This document shows, piece after piece, positions 10,782-21,611 of a DNA stretch of 64,000 bases. A program made the translations under genes and the position numbers. Position 1 is the first letter of the stretch. Each line of letters begins with the position of its first letter. Source of the stretch: Lolium rigidum (Eukaryota > Streptophyta > Magnoliopsida > Poales > Poaceae); the NCBI RefSeq assembly GCF_022539505.1, contig NC_061508.1, positions 266,296,736-266,360,735 on the forward strand. The letters are read 5' to 3'. The notes below the pieces were generated by a model. The model did not search any database and was not told the origin of the DNA. It saw nothing but the letters and a program-made list of their open reading frames with translations.

Positions 10782-10877
10782 AGGGTGGTGCGTTGTTGCA
10801 GAGGCTGGGTGTAATTGGTATCTTTTGATATTAATATATTCCCTTTATCGAAAAAATGCACTACATCGAGTCGGACG

Positions 10878-11040
10878 CGATCGAGAAGATGTGCATGCAA
10901 TGATGCAAAGCTGGTGAGGGGCAGATACCAACCCGCCGCATGGCCCTATAGAGCTATAGTGCCTCATCCATAATTTCAGACATACTCTAGAGTGGGGAGA
11001 CCACATTCATAATCGAATCAGGTGATCTTGCGTTTTAGGT
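10878..11040. repeat. Segmental duplication, left copy, block 3
   Basis: This block is collinear with about 24240-24400. Shared landmarks are GCCGCATGGCCCT versus GCCGCATCGCCCT, CTCTAGAGTGGGGAGACCA versus CTCTAGAGTACCTGTTTGG, and AATCAGGTGATCTTGC versus AATCGGGGTGTTCTTGC. Confidence 0.65.
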
Positions 11041-11108
11041 TACTTATAGTAAAAGTAACTTAGGTAGTAACATTCAACTACATGCAGTACTAACTAAATG
11101 TTTTGGTG

Positions 11109-12359
11109 GCGACCCTCTCTCCTCCCGGGTCACCCTCCCGAGCGACTCCGGAGGCTCCCTCCCGTAACCCTAATACCAGCCACCAGAGTCCGATCTCCTG
11201 GCCGCCGCTGCTGCCGCCCGCGGCGGCGCCTGCCCCGTCGATCGATGGAGGGCTAGGGAGGTGCTTTCCTGCGGTGCTTCACGGGAGGGCGTGGGTCGCC
11301 GGCGGAGGGCATGGGCGGTGCGGCCGGGTCGGCCGTGGCCTGAGATCCATCAGCGGAACGGCCATGGGGAGATGGTGGCGCGCCGTCGTCGCTCGACGTG
11401 CGTCTGGGGCAGATCGAGTCTCGATCTGGGCCATCTTGGGCTTCGATCATTAGACCCAACCAGGTAGGGCGATGTGCGATCTGTCGGTAAACTTGGTCTC
11501 ACCGGCATTCTGCAGTCGTGCTCGGTGCTGCCCTTTCCTCTGACGTCGTTCCGCTGGTCGGCGACTGCGAGTCTTGCGAATAAAGGGGGTGGTCATATGG
11601 TTCCTCTCGCCCCAAAACGAAGATCTTCCTATAGCATGTCTGGATTCCGACTGATGTTGAGTTCCGGAAGGCTCCGCTAGAAAATGTAACAATGCTCGTG
11701 CCTGGAGTTTGCTGGTTTGGGGTGTATTCGGTCGTGCGCATCCATGTTTTTATTCCGACCGGTTGGTTCTGGAGGGAGCATCATGAAGCTCTGTTGTGTT
11801 GCTAGCAGATAACATTATGGTCCATTGTGTATCAGTGACAGAGAATTTCTTGAAGGCCGGATTGGAGGACTAGCAGCGGAGGATCGAGTCATGGTGTTGT
11901 TGAGGGATTTGCTTGGTGTTTTGGGCCTCGGAACAGCAGTATGAAAGTGGGGGCAGCATCACAGGTGAAGTTCAGGGTCTTACCTTTTAGGGTGAAAATC
12001 AAAGATCTGGCCTTAATTGGTTGTCCCTAGTAATGGTCTGGTTGAAGACATTGTTTTGAGAGCGGGGACTATCTCCAGGGTGAAAACCTATGATCTTTTT
12101 ATCGGGCGATGATGGCACTTGTGCACTGTTCCCTTCTTGGAGGCGTCGCTTATGGAGAACCTGGATTTCAGGTGTTGTCTTGGTGGTGGTTGTATTGTTG
12201 TTGCTAGGGCTGAAGTACCGTAGCGGGGCTTCTTTTTCTTAGTTTTATTTTTTATTTTTTGGCTGTGTGCATCCGTACTACCAGTAGGGTACTGCATTGT
12301 TGCAGAGGCTGGGTGTAATTGCTATCTATCGATATTAATATATTCCCTTTATAAAAAAA
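11109..12359 (+). mobile_element. Non-autonomous non-LTR element (copy 2)
   Basis: It is flanked by a 16-bp duplication with one mismatch: ACTAAATGTTTTGGTG (11093-11108) and ACTAAATATTTTGGTG (12360-12375). It begins GCGACCCTCTCTCCTCCC and ends GATATTAATATATTCCC followed by TTTATAAAAAAAA. At 1251 bp it appears full length for this family. It contains only short, GC-driven frames. It is the cleanest of the three copies. Confidence 0.88.
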
Positions 12360-12508
12360 ACTAAATATTTTGGTGACATGACATGTCACTAGATTATGAG
12401 AGGTGGTTGTGGTAATTAGCTATGTTACCATAAGATCATACTTGAAAGATAAAATAAGTCTACATAATAATTAATTATTAATTATTAATTATTAGTACAT
12501 ATATGATG

Positions 12509-12634
12509 CTCTTTTTGTCCCACCAAAGTTGTCATAGATTTGTCAAATTTTGTATGTATCTAGTATCAACATAATACTAGATATATCTAAATTTTGATAA
12601 ATCTAAGACCAGTTTCATGGTACATAGGGAGTAC
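12509..12634. mobile_element. Degenerate Stowaway-type MITE
   Basis: The right end, inverted, reads GTACTCCCTATGTACCATG. The left half (CATAGATTTGTCAAATTTTG) pairs with the right half (TAAATTTTGATAAATCTAAG). It is the same family as the better-preserved copy at 21612-21735. Confidence 0.6.
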
Positions 12635-12639
12635 TATAT

Positions 12640-13001
12640 TCATGTTATCATGCACTATAAAAATAGTAACATAGAGTGGTATTATATGCATGGGACAAAA
12701 CTCTTGGCACATGGGTGCAAAAACCTTCCATAAAGCCCAAAATTTGTTATAATTTGAAATATTGAAAAAAATGATTTCTCCTAAAAACCAAAGATGATCG
12801 AGTATTATATTGTATAAAAATGTTTAGGCAACAAATGATTCCCATGGACTTAGGGAAAAACAAAAATTATGATGAATATAGCATAAATAGTACATGTACA
12901 TGGGGCGTTTTGATTTTATATTTTTACCTAGGATACAATCATAGCAACTCCCTCGCAAAATATAGATACATATATTAAGCGTGGAGAAAATGGTGGCCTA
13001 C
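12640..13001. other. AT-rich intergenic DNA
   Basis: I see no open frames, structured repeats or RNA genes here. Confidence 0.5.
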
Positions 13002-13009
13002 CAAAACTC

Positions 13010-13724
13010 GAGATGGCAGTTTCCCTCGTGGGGACGGGTATCTGCGGGTATCTTTCCCGTTAGTGGCGGGGTGGGGACCAATTTGGCTCTGTGGAGACCC
13101 GATGGATACCCGGTAAGCACCTGACATGTGGGCCATTATGTATACAAACCCCAAAATCTACTCATCCATCCAATTATCCCCACCTTCAGCCTCCACTCCC
13201 AGCGCCCTCTCTCTCGAAGCCCCTTCTTCATGGCCTCGCGCTTCCCCTTTCCTGGCCGCGCACTTCCCTTGCACGCCGCATGGCAGCACGCCATCTCCTT
13301 CTTCTCCACCGTATGATCAAGCAGCAGGCCGCATGCAGCAAAGGGGCAGTCGCAGAGAGTCATGATTCCGCACGGCGCCCTTCATCTCCATGGACAGGAG
13401 CAAGAGGCTAGCAATTGTGGACTCCCCGTGGAGAGTCAACCTCCCCCGCGCCCTTGATCTCGATGGCCAGGAGTAAGACGTTAGCAACAAGGAGCAAGCG
13501 ACCGAGACTCCAGGAAGCGCCGCCACGTCACAGGGAAGGAGGAGACGCTGTCAGGTGAAATCCCCATGAAATCCCCGGTGGGGATCGGGTACCCGCTGAA
13601 GTCGGGGACGGGCCATTTCCCCCCGCGAAGCTTCATGGGGATGACGGGTATGGGAACTGCCGGGGATCGGGGCGGGGACGGCAGACTCATCCCTGGCCAT
13701 CCCCGTCCCCGTCGCCACCTTGAT
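13010..13724. mobile_element. Non-autonomous hAT-like element, 8-bp TSD
   Basis: The 8-bp direct repeat CAAAACTC at 13002-13009 and 13725-13732 flanks a 715-bp unit. Its inverted ends are GAGATGGCAGTTTCCC and, from the right, ATCAAGGTGGCGACGGGG. Both ends lead into G-rich GGGGACGGG/GGGGATGG motifs. The 8-bp duplication and the AAGGTGGC-type end fit hAT transposons. No transposase is present. Confidence 0.72.
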
Positions 13725-13859
13725 CAAAACTCCATAATACATGCACTATAGAAGCTCTATTTTTTCCCAATCAAGTCGCGACATGTCTCTAGGTGCACTA
13801 TAGAAGTGCTTTTTTTTTTTCCCAATCATCCCTGCAACATGGCCTATGCTACAATGCAT

Positions 13860-14340
13860 GCAACTTTCCAGCAGTAATTTTTTACGGTAGTTACCTATGT
13901 CTACTTTTCAAACAAAAAATAACCTGTATCTAAGATAGTATGTTTATACCGTCTCTTATTGTTAGCTAATCGGCGGTATTTCTTTAACACATCTTTCAGG
14001 CCATAATTTTCATATGGTAGTTTGACTGCGTGTATGGCAATACTTTTTAGCTCTTTTTTTAATTACTCGACTATTATCTTTTGGCATAACTTTTCAGCCG
14101 TAACCTTTGACGCAAATTTTTAGCAATGATTTTCCGGTTGTTGTTACCTACGTCTACGGTGGTATTTTTTTACATCCCGGCTTTTTAACTACTGCACTAT
14201 AATTTTTTGACACACCTTTCTGGCCGTAATTTTTTTACGGTAGTAAGCCTACACACACGGCAGTACTTTTTGGCTCCTTCTTTTAATTACTCTATGGTAA
14301 TTTTTGGCACAACTTCCCGACCAAAATTTCCCCATGGTAG
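13860..14340. repeat. Degenerate tandem repeat, about four units of 105-130 bp
   Basis: Units around 13880, 14008, 14131 and 14230 each show an ACGGTAGTT-like start, a CTACG/ACACGGCAGTA element, TTTTTAATTACT and a GCCGTAATTTT-like end. Divergence is high. There is no coding content. Confidence 0.6.
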
Positions 14341-14974
14341 CTGCCCTAAAGCAAATGTTTAAGGGTGCACAATTTGTTTGCCCTAATTCCTGGTCAGTTT
14401 TGAACGCTAAATTTTCACTTAGACAGTAATTCTCCATCACAAATTTTCAGATGTACTTTTCCTACACAAGTTCCATACTGCCAGTCCTCAACGGTGCGTA
14501 ATTTTCCGCCACCAAATAAATTTTCCATGTTAACATACACATCACAAAAGACGCATCGGCATTTTTGCTATATCATGCATACTAGCGTGTACACATATAT
14601 ACTACTTATTTCATATCGTACATGTGTGAATATATCTACTACTTCTCTTATATCATGTGCATTTGCTAACATCTAACAACTTCCGAAAATTACGTCGATG
14701 TCGAACCTAGCTAGCCATGTACACAACTGAATTAATGCAACGGGCGTAGCTTGTCGTCGCACCAACTTCCCTAGTTTTTATACAAGTACAATACTTGATA
14801 ATCTTTGATTTCAAAATGCATTTGGATTTTGTTTTTAAATTATTGTTTTTTTGCATGCATGAGGTGCGTTGGCACCCATGTGCATCAGTGTATTTTCATA
14901 ATGCATGCCACTACTCTATGTTACTCCTCACTATGACTATCTTAGCATGAACTGCTTACTTTAATTATATCATA

Positions 14975-15150
14975 GATATTCCATCTCGTCCTGACTAGGA
15001 TGCTCCATGCATGATCCATACCAAAGAGAATTTAGCAACCCGTGCGCGCTCGTGTCCAGTTCGATCATGGGAAGGCGGTACATGGCATGGATAGTGCTGG
15101 TTGTTTCTCTGGGACATCTTTTGTAGAGTTTGGATGGAGCCAGCAAGGTA
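14975..15150. repeat. Segmental duplication, left copy, block 4
   Basis: This block is collinear with about 24440-24640. Matches include GATGCTCC, CGCATGAT/GCATGATCC, CCAAAGAGAATTTA versus TCGAAGAGACTTGA, AAGGCGGTACATGG versus GAGGCGATACATGG, and TGGACAGTTGCTGGT versus TGGATAGTGCTGGTT. Beyond it the two copies diverge. Confidence 0.65.
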
Positions 15151-15189
15151 TGAGAAGACGGAGCTATAACTGGAGCCGGAGCTCAATTA

Positions 15190-15830
15190 GTGTATGTCAG
15201 GGGACAAGGGAAATTGCCCCCCCCCCCCCTCCAAGTATGTGGCACATCTTTAAAGAAATTTTGTAGGAGATCTTAGATAGTTATAATTGTTTCTGTATTT
15301 GCACCCCCCCCCCACCCCAAAGGACTCCTATGGTATTTAATAATCCACATGTTTCTTATGGTACCGTAGTCAAATATTATATTTTTTGATGATATTTGTC
15401 CGGTCATTAAGCATGATAGAAAAAGCTTTAATATTATTGGACCATGCACTGCAAGAGCACCTTAGGTAAAGAATTATGATATTCGTCGCTTCCTGCTCTA
15501 AGAGTGCATTGCATGTATCATGTTCTACTCTTGGTTGCAAAGGAAAATGTACGAAATATTGGATTTTTACATATATCATTATGCAACCTGTAAAAAATAC
15601 ATTCCAGTGACCGTATCATACTTTCACAGAGGAAATTTAATGGTACCATGGCTGGACCTATGGTAAACGTCTCCCAGTAAGTTGATTAAATTTAGAAAGA
15701 ATGAGTGTAATTTTCTGGGGTCCTGGTTCAGATACCCCTGCAGCACTGGTGCAGTGACTTGCTAATCCAGGTTTCATTCCCTTCTTGTTCTTGAAAGTTA
15801 ATAAGGATGTCACCAGCATGCACGGTAGCA
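15190..15830. other. Intergenic with two poly-C tracts
   Basis: Homopolymer C tracts occur at about 15217-15229 and 15303-15317. Otherwise the DNA is AT-rich and lacks supported genes or elements. Confidence 0.5.
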
Positions 15831-16410
15831 GGGGATGACGATTAGACGATTGTGTAGGACACGTAGGATTAGAGCACGTAATCGCGTAACCGATCGACCA
15901 CGCCACCCGCATCCTTCACGTGTACAGAGGCGGCCAGGCGCCAAGCCAGAGGGCAAAGGATCGTCCGGAGTACGTGGAGCCGGAGCTGATCGGCGTCGTG
16001 CCGCCTCTCGGCCACCTAGGCCACGCACGGCATCGACCTTTGTCCTCCCACGGAAACAGCTTCAAAACCTTGTCGAACTCGCTTCGCGTCGGCGAGGACA
16101 TCCGCCATCATATCGATCATTTCTCAATGCAGCGGCATCCAACGCATCGAGCGATCACATTAGGTTGTGGATGGTCACCTAGCTTGGATGCCGCGCCGCC
16201 GCACGCAAGGCTTTGGCGGCCGGTCGACCCGTCACCACCGACGGGAAAAGGGAAAGCAGCGTGAGGCGAGCTGCTCGTCCATGTAGGTATGCCTGTAGAT
16301 CGGGCAGGCGCATGTCGTCGTGAGGCTGCAGCGGCTGCCGTTCTCGGGATCTGGGAAGGATCTTTTCCGGAGACGCGAGCCCATGCTGGGGTCGCTACGT
16401 ATTTTCACGC

Positions 16411-16638
16411 TCATCTCTCTGTGGCATGTTCCTCGGACTGCGCGCTGCAACTGGGAGACGGCGGCGTGATATTGCGGCGTGAAGCTGCTGGTGGCTGCAC
16501 CGGTGGCAGCGACGGAGACGGCGGCGTGATCTTGCGGCGTGAAGGTGCTGGTGGCTGCACCGGTGGCGATGGCTCTGCATGCTTGCGACGGAGAGAAAGA
16601 CCAGAGGAGAACGGCCATTGCGGATAAGAAGGATCCAT
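16411..16638 (-). CDS. Hypothetical Pro/Ser/Arg-rich ORF
   Basis: ATG is at 16638, preceded by a leader that contains AAACCCTAG, a telo-box-like motif common in plant 5' untranslated regions. The 75-residue frame begins MDPSYPQWPFSSG. It contains two copies of a Pro/Ser/Arg-rich repeat derived from a roughly 58-bp tandem DNA duplication (16457-16506 and 16515-16567). No family is recognised. It is divergent from the leader exon at 16920-17090, and the two could share a promoter region. Overlapping longer frames on both strands make the coding status uncertain. Confidence 0.25.
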   Translation of the reverse strand: MDPSYPQWPFSSGLSLRRKHAEPSPPVQPPAPSRRKITPPSPSLPPVQPPAASRRNITPPSPSCSAQSEEHATER

Positions 16639-16776
16639 GGCGGTCGGCGAGGGAGAACGGCGGTGGCGAAGGAGGAAGAACGGCGACGGCGGCGGTGGCG
16701 AAGGAGAAAGCTAGGGTTTTTTTTCTGTCGAAAGGAGAGCACGAATGGAAGAGAGAGTTATTTAAGGCAACGCCGC

Positions 16777-16880
16777 GGTGGGAGGACGAAAGTGTTTAAG
16801 TGAGAAATAACGAATGGCTTTTTTGCAAAATAAACGTCGACGTGGGAGGACGAAAGTGTTTAAGTGAGAAAGAACGCAGG
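16777..16880. repeat. Direct repeat of about 36 bp
   Basis: GTGGGAGGACGAAAGTGTTT followed by AAGTGAGAAA occurs at about 16778 and again at about 16843. It lies in the interval between the two divergent leaders. Confidence 0.8.
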
Positions 16881-16919
16881 GACCACGCCGCAAAATAAGA
16901 AGTGGATATATTGTCTCTT

Positions 16920-17090
16920 CCTCTCCGCCCGGACAAGATCTAGATTTCATTTCCCCCACTCTGCTAGGGTTTTCTTGGACACTCCGAAGGAGGAGACGGA
17001 GCTGAGGAGCCGGAAGGAGGAGACCACGCCGGCGAACACGTCGGAGGCAACGCCGGCGAACACATCCAAGGCAACACCGGCGAAGAAAGG
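16920..17090 (+). other. Candidate leader exon of the B3-type gene
   Basis: A CT-rich stretch with CTAGGGTTTTC is followed by a 24-bp minisatellite (core GCCGGCGAACAC, about 2.5 units). It ends in a consensus donor, GAAAG|GTACAA at 17090/17091. No ATG opens a frame, so I read it as 5' untranslated. The acceptor CCTTCTAG at 18148 directly precedes the B3 gene's ATG, giving a plausible intron of about 1.06 kb. Confidence 0.4.
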
Positions 17091-18148
17091 TACAACTCTC
17101 CATTCCAAATCTTGATCCTTGATCCCCATTCCAAGATCTTGATCCTGGATTGCATGTACTGGCTTATTGATGCTATCCTATACTTCTTGGCTTGATCCTA
17201 CGCTTATATGGATGAATTGCTAGCTGTTGTCTTCACTGATGCATGCTACTGATGCTACTTATGCATCTGAATATGTGTTCCTGTTGCTTTACAGTGATAC
17301 CTTTGCATAATTCATGCATGGATTTGTTATGTAATCCATCCTGGATGAATGGATTACTGATGAACTGCATATGCAGTGATGCTTAAGTGTTTTGCTTTGC
17401 ATGATTTGATGTTTCCATGGATACTTTGGAAATAAATAAAGTCTGAATCCATTACTGAATAGTGAGGTTCAGATGATTAAGTTTTGATTCCTACTGATAG
17501 TGATGGTTATCTGTTGTTGGTAAATCCATTACCTTAGTAGCCTTGCTACTAACTGGTTGCTCACACACTTGGCTTAATCTTGTTGGCTGCCTATCTCTGC
17601 TTGCATAATAGGGAATCATAGTTCATATGAAAGCCATTATGCTTATGAAGAATTTCTAGGATTTCTGATGGTTTAATTATCTAGGGTTTCATTGGGTGGT
17701 CTTTGATTGCATGTACTGGCATGTGCATCACTATCAGAAACTGTCTCTGTTTACCAATTGTCTGGTGATAATGACTTGTTAAACATGGCATTTGCTCTTG
17801 TTGGATGAGTTACAAAGCAATAGAAACCGTCTCTGTTTACCAATTGTCTGGTGATAATGTCTGGTGATAATTGTATTGAGATATGCAGATACATAAGCAG
17901 TAGCATAGGACAAATAAGTATAAAAACATATGCAACTGTTTGAAGTGGTTTAATTATGTCTGGATCAGTTCCTCCTATTATCTTGTTGGTTTAGCTCCTA
18001 GCCTTAGAAAATAGTACATGCAAATGAAGCCCAACCATCTAGTTGCTCTACTTGTCTTCGGTTAATATGCATTATCGTACTGTCTGTCTTCATATTGTTT
18101 TGATATTAATTTGAGTTGTCTATTAATATTATAACTTCAACCTTCTAG

Positions 18149-19046
18149 ATGGGATCCACAAAAGACGATCCAATTGAAATTGACGAGTGATCCAAGCTTG
18201 TACTCCGGTTCTTCAAGCTCAGACGCTACCATGTGTGACAACTCTGACTGTGACTGTCAATCCCCTAGGGTCTTCAGAGGTATGAAATTGCAATTGATTC
18301 CTTCTTCTTCCTGTTGGTTAACATCATCTCTAGTCTAATGTGGGTTAACATCAATGTTGGTTAACATCAATGTGGTTATTTATTTATTTTTACTAATGTA
18401 GGCTTCCATTACTTAACAATCACATTTCTCTTTGTTACAACTAGGGCCACTTGGTAAGTGGGAGCCATGACTTTGATGAGCACTTGCATGTTTGGAAATG
18501 ACATGTACTTGACAAAAGGTCAAGTCGATTTCCTTAATGAGCACCTGCAACCACTTTCCAACGAGAGGAATTTGAGTACTATGTCTACAGGATGACCAAG
18601 TCAACGAGTGATAAAGAATAAATGCAAGTCTGGTAAAAATACAAAACCTAACCTTCATTGCTGTTGAGTACTATAAGAATGCTATTACTGTTGCTGATTG
18701 GAACTGATTGTATACATTGTATGGTTGACAGGATATTGGAATGAAGTTCACTGCCAAGTACCTGAAAAGGTTCATTGACGATGCTCCTGGCAATGCTGTT
18801 ACTCTTTCTCTAGAGTACACCGACAGCAATGCACGCTTTAAAGTGACCATGAAGATGGCAAAGGGGAAGGCCAAGAATGCAATCATAGCAACTTGGTTGG
18901 TCAAAGGCTATGAATACTTATGAGATCAAAGAAGGAGCCATCTGCATCTTTGAATTCTACGTTGACATGAAAGGTAAGCTTGCTACGATGATCCACAGTC
19001 TACCGATGATCGTGATGACTCTGATTCATCTGAGTCATCAGAGTAA
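18149..19046 (+). pseudogene. B3 DNA-binding-domain protein gene, frame-broken
   Basis: Exon 1 starts with the ATG at 18149 (MGSTKDDPIEIDE) and ends at donor AG|GTATG (18279). Exon 3 (from 18445) preserves GNDMYLTKGQVDFLNEHLQP, then EEFEYYVYRMTKSTSDKE in another frame. Exon 4 (18732-19046) carries KFTAKYLKRF, LSLEYTDSNARFKVTMKMAK, IIATWL and KEGAICIFEFYVDMKG, ending in an acidic DDRDDSDSSESSE tail before TAA. This is the order of beta-strands in a plant B3 domain of the REM-like group in grasses. Defects are a one-base shift after codon 13, shifts within exon 3, a stop (TAA) after SDKE, and a one-base loss before the acidic tail. It would have been a nuclear transcription factor. It lies directly upstream of a CACTA terminus at 19817, so transposon capture is possible. 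Confidence 0.75.
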
Positions 19047-19149
19047 GTGCTCAACTTCCCTGAGTCATCCAGTTAGTTATGGAGTATTAGTTGTCTTAGT
19101 TGCTATGGACTGTTAGTTGTCTAAGTTGCTGAAGTAAGTGCTGAACTGC

Positions 19150-19380
19150 TGAACTACTTTTGATGCCTACCAGTGGGCATGCTACTTAAGATGCCTGTGA
19201 TGCTTTTGTATGTAATGCCTGACATGCTTTTGTATGTAATGCCTGACATGCTATGCCTGTGATGCCTGTGATGCATCTTACTGCTATGCCTGTGATGCAT
19301 CTTACTGCTATATCTGTGATGCCTGTGATGCATCTTTACTGCTATATCTGTGATGTATGTGATGCTTTTGTATGTCTGTG
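19150..19380. repeat. Short imperfect tandem repeats (GATGCCTGTGATGCATCTTA)
   Basis: Interleaved units of about 18-27 bp built from GATGCCTGT, GATGCATCTTACTGCTAT and CTTTTGTATGTAATGCCTG. They form the 3' flank of the B3 relic and run into the CACTA subterminal repeats. Confidence 0.8.
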
Positions 19381-19817
19381 ATGCATTGCCGGCACTTTTG
19401 AAGATTTGCCAGCGAAAGAAATTGCTGGCAGTTACATGTATGCCTGTAATGAGCATTGCCGGCACTTTTGAAGATTTGCCACGAAAACATCTGGAGGCAT
19501 ATCGATAAAGTGCCGGTAATAATGAGCATTGCCGGCACTTTTGAAGATTTGCCAAGAAAACATCTGGAGGCATATCGATAAAGTGCCGGTAATACTGAGC
19601 ATTGCCGGCACTTTTGAAGATTTGCCACGAAAACATCTGGAGGCACTCGATAAAGTGCCGGTAATACTGATCATTGCCGGCACTTTTGAGAATTTGCCGA
19701 GAAATCGATAAGAATTACTGGCACAGACCCAAAAAATGCCGGCAAAGATTACAAATACAGGCACATTTGAGAAGTGCCGGCAAGAAAGTGCCGGCAATTC
19801 TAGCACCTGACGTAGTG
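19381..19817. mobile_element. CACTA-type terminus with TGCCGGCA subterminal repeats
   Basis: The unit ATTGCCGGCACTTTTGAAGA, continuing through AAACATCTGGAGGCATATCG to AAAGTGCCGGTAAT, is repeated four to five times with a period of about 70-85 bp. The sequence ends CACCTGACGTAGTG at 19817, so its inverse begins CACTACGTCAGGTG. This marks one end of a CACTA element. I did not find the partner end to the left. The B3 relic may be internal cargo. Confidence 0.75.
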
Positions 19818-19910
19818 GCGGACGGTGTGTTATTTCTCTGGTTTCTGTTGGAACTCGGAGCGCAAAGGTACGTACGTTACTACGTTGGGTGCTCGATCGG
19901 CTCCCAGTAT

Positions 19911-20499
19911 TTTTTCCAAACGACCATCAGGCCGGATTTTATTACCCAAGAATAACGAAACATAGTAGCACGTCCAGGTGTGAACACACAAAAGAAACAA
20001 CAACTTCCCAAACTTACAGCCGCCGCCTAATGCTAACGACATACATCATAGGAGTTTCAAGCTCTTGCCCAGAGCACAGAGCCACCAGCACAAACGAGAG
20101 AAAGGACGTCGAAGAACTAAGATCTACTGGAAAGGGTAAACAGGCCATCAGTCTTGCTCTTCCAGCTCCATATCGTCAACTCCAGCATCCATGATTGTAT
20201 CTCTGATCCGTAAAGGAGATTGCACCCGGCGAGCACCATCTTGAGAATTAGCAGCATTGGAGGTGGTGGCGCTAGCGAGTCGCAGCAGACCATCAGCACC
20301 CGCCTGCAGGTCGGCAGCATCCTTCTCCCCATGTAAACCTGCCCAATATTTCATAAAAACAATGGAATAACTGATTAGCTCTACAGGACTACTGATCAGC
20401 TTATGTTCAAAACAGGCACGGTTCCGAATTTTCCAAATGGCCCAGCAAATCGCAGCTAACCCCGCAATTTACGTGTTTCTGCTAGCAGGCAAAAATTGG
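19911..20499 (-). mobile_element. 5'-truncated LINE, C-terminus of ORF2, 16-bp TSD
   Basis: Perfect duplications GATCGGCTCCCAGTAT at 19895-19910 and 20500-20515 flank the unit. On the minus strand it encodes the end of a LINE reverse transcriptase protein: AAICWAIWKIRNRACFEHK, then MKYWAGLHG and LQAGADGLLRLA, ending at a stop near 20148. This is the zinc-finger-like C-terminal region seen in grass LINEs. An untranslated region of about 240 bp with AATAAA ends in a short A tail (T run at 19911-19916 on the plus strand). The extreme 5' truncation is usual for target-primed reverse transcription. Confidence 0.9.
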
Positions 20500-20649
20500 G
20501 ATCGGCTCCCAGTATACGTACCTTTCTTTTCACTTTTGATTGAGAGAAGCGACGGAGCACGTACATACGTGGAGTACTTACGCGATCGAGCAATCGAGGG
20601 ATTTTCTCGCAAACAAAAGCAAGATATGCGTGTTGTTTCCGTTATTCTA

Positions 20650-21415
20650 CCAACATGGAGGCGGTACTAGGATTCTTCTTGAGGCAAGACAGATCTTCCC
20701 ATCGATCTAGTGGGAGTGTTGTGTTTCGAAAGGCTTCGCGATAAACTCCAATAAATGACATGCTGAAGATTGTTAGATTGGATGGTATTCGGTCACGCGC
20801 TAGCATGTTTTTTTTGACAGTTTGGTTTCAGCTGCAAAGCTTTGCTGGATGTTGCCATAAACGGGCATGCTTTCTCGCCTATGGTGAGATCAGCTGGCAG
20901 AGAATGTCATAGAAGCCGAGATCTGGAGACTAGCAATGGTGATTGGACCCTTCATACCAATGTTGAATTGGCTTGGTGATTTGTGATTTGGAGAAGTGCC
21001 TTCGAAAGTGGGGTCGACAGCGCATGAGAAGTTCAGAGTCCTACCTTTCAGGGTGAAAATCCAAAGTCTAGTCTTAATTGATCGTGCCTGGCAATGGCCT
21101 AGTTCAAGGCATTGTTTTCGGGAGCGATAATTTTTCTTCAAAGTGAAAACCTAAGATGTTTGATCGGGTGACGATGACGCTTGTGCGATGTTCCCTTCTT
21201 GGAGGCGTCGCTTTTAGAGAAGCTAGACTTCTGATGATTTCTACATGGTGTTAGTGATACTGCTCCAAAGAATAGATCTTTTAGCAGGACTTTTCTTTTA
21301 TTGTAATTCTTTTTTTTGGTTGTGTGCATCTGTAATGCCGATAGGGCAATGCGTTGGTGTAGAGACCGGATGTAATCTGTATCTTTATGATATTAATATA
21401 TGTTCTTTATCGAGA
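20650..21415 (+). mobile_element. Non-autonomous non-LTR element (copy 3), 5'-truncated
   Basis: Collinear with copies 1 and 2 from their middle onward: TTCGGTCACGCGC, AAGTTCAGAGTCCTACCTTT with CAGGGTGAAAAT, TTCCCTTCTTGGAGGCGTCG, GGTTGTGTGCATC and a GATATTAATATATG tail. It is the most diverged copy. I could not define its target duplication. Confidence 0.78.
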
Positions 21416-21611
21416 GAACAGGTAGCCACGACAAAACACCCCCATCAATCAACTCAAACTTAACACACAGATAGACTATAAAGTATTAACTATTTAGGTT
21501 TTATTTTTAAAGTTTCAAAACTTTGGATTCAAATTTTCCAAGTTCCAAAAGAGCTACCTGGATCTCGTGCTCCAAACGGCCGTTCTCAGAGAAATATAGC
21601 CATCGCTAGTG

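Larger units (their letters stand above)
8661..10855 (+). mobile_element. Non-autonomous non-LTR element (copy 1) with two nested insertions
   Basis: It is flanked by the 15-bp direct repeat ATGCACTACATCGAG at 8646-8660 and 10856-10870, the target duplication of a retroposon. The 3' end reads GATATTAATATATTCCC followed by TTTATCGAAAAA, a LINE-like tail. Removing the nested CACTA MITE and SINE leaves about 1.3 kb, the size of copy 2. It has a GC-rich 5' half (8690-9240) and no reverse transcriptase or other convincing protein. Shared landmarks in all three copies include GAGCGGGGACTAT-like sequence, CACTGTTCCCTTCTTG-like sequence and GGCTGTGTGCATC. Confidence 0.85.

Noticed and set aside
19154..19806. 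Minus-strand frames with repeated MPPDVF...NLQKCRQC text
   Set aside because: They are translations of the CACTA subterminal tandem repeats, not a repeat protein gene.
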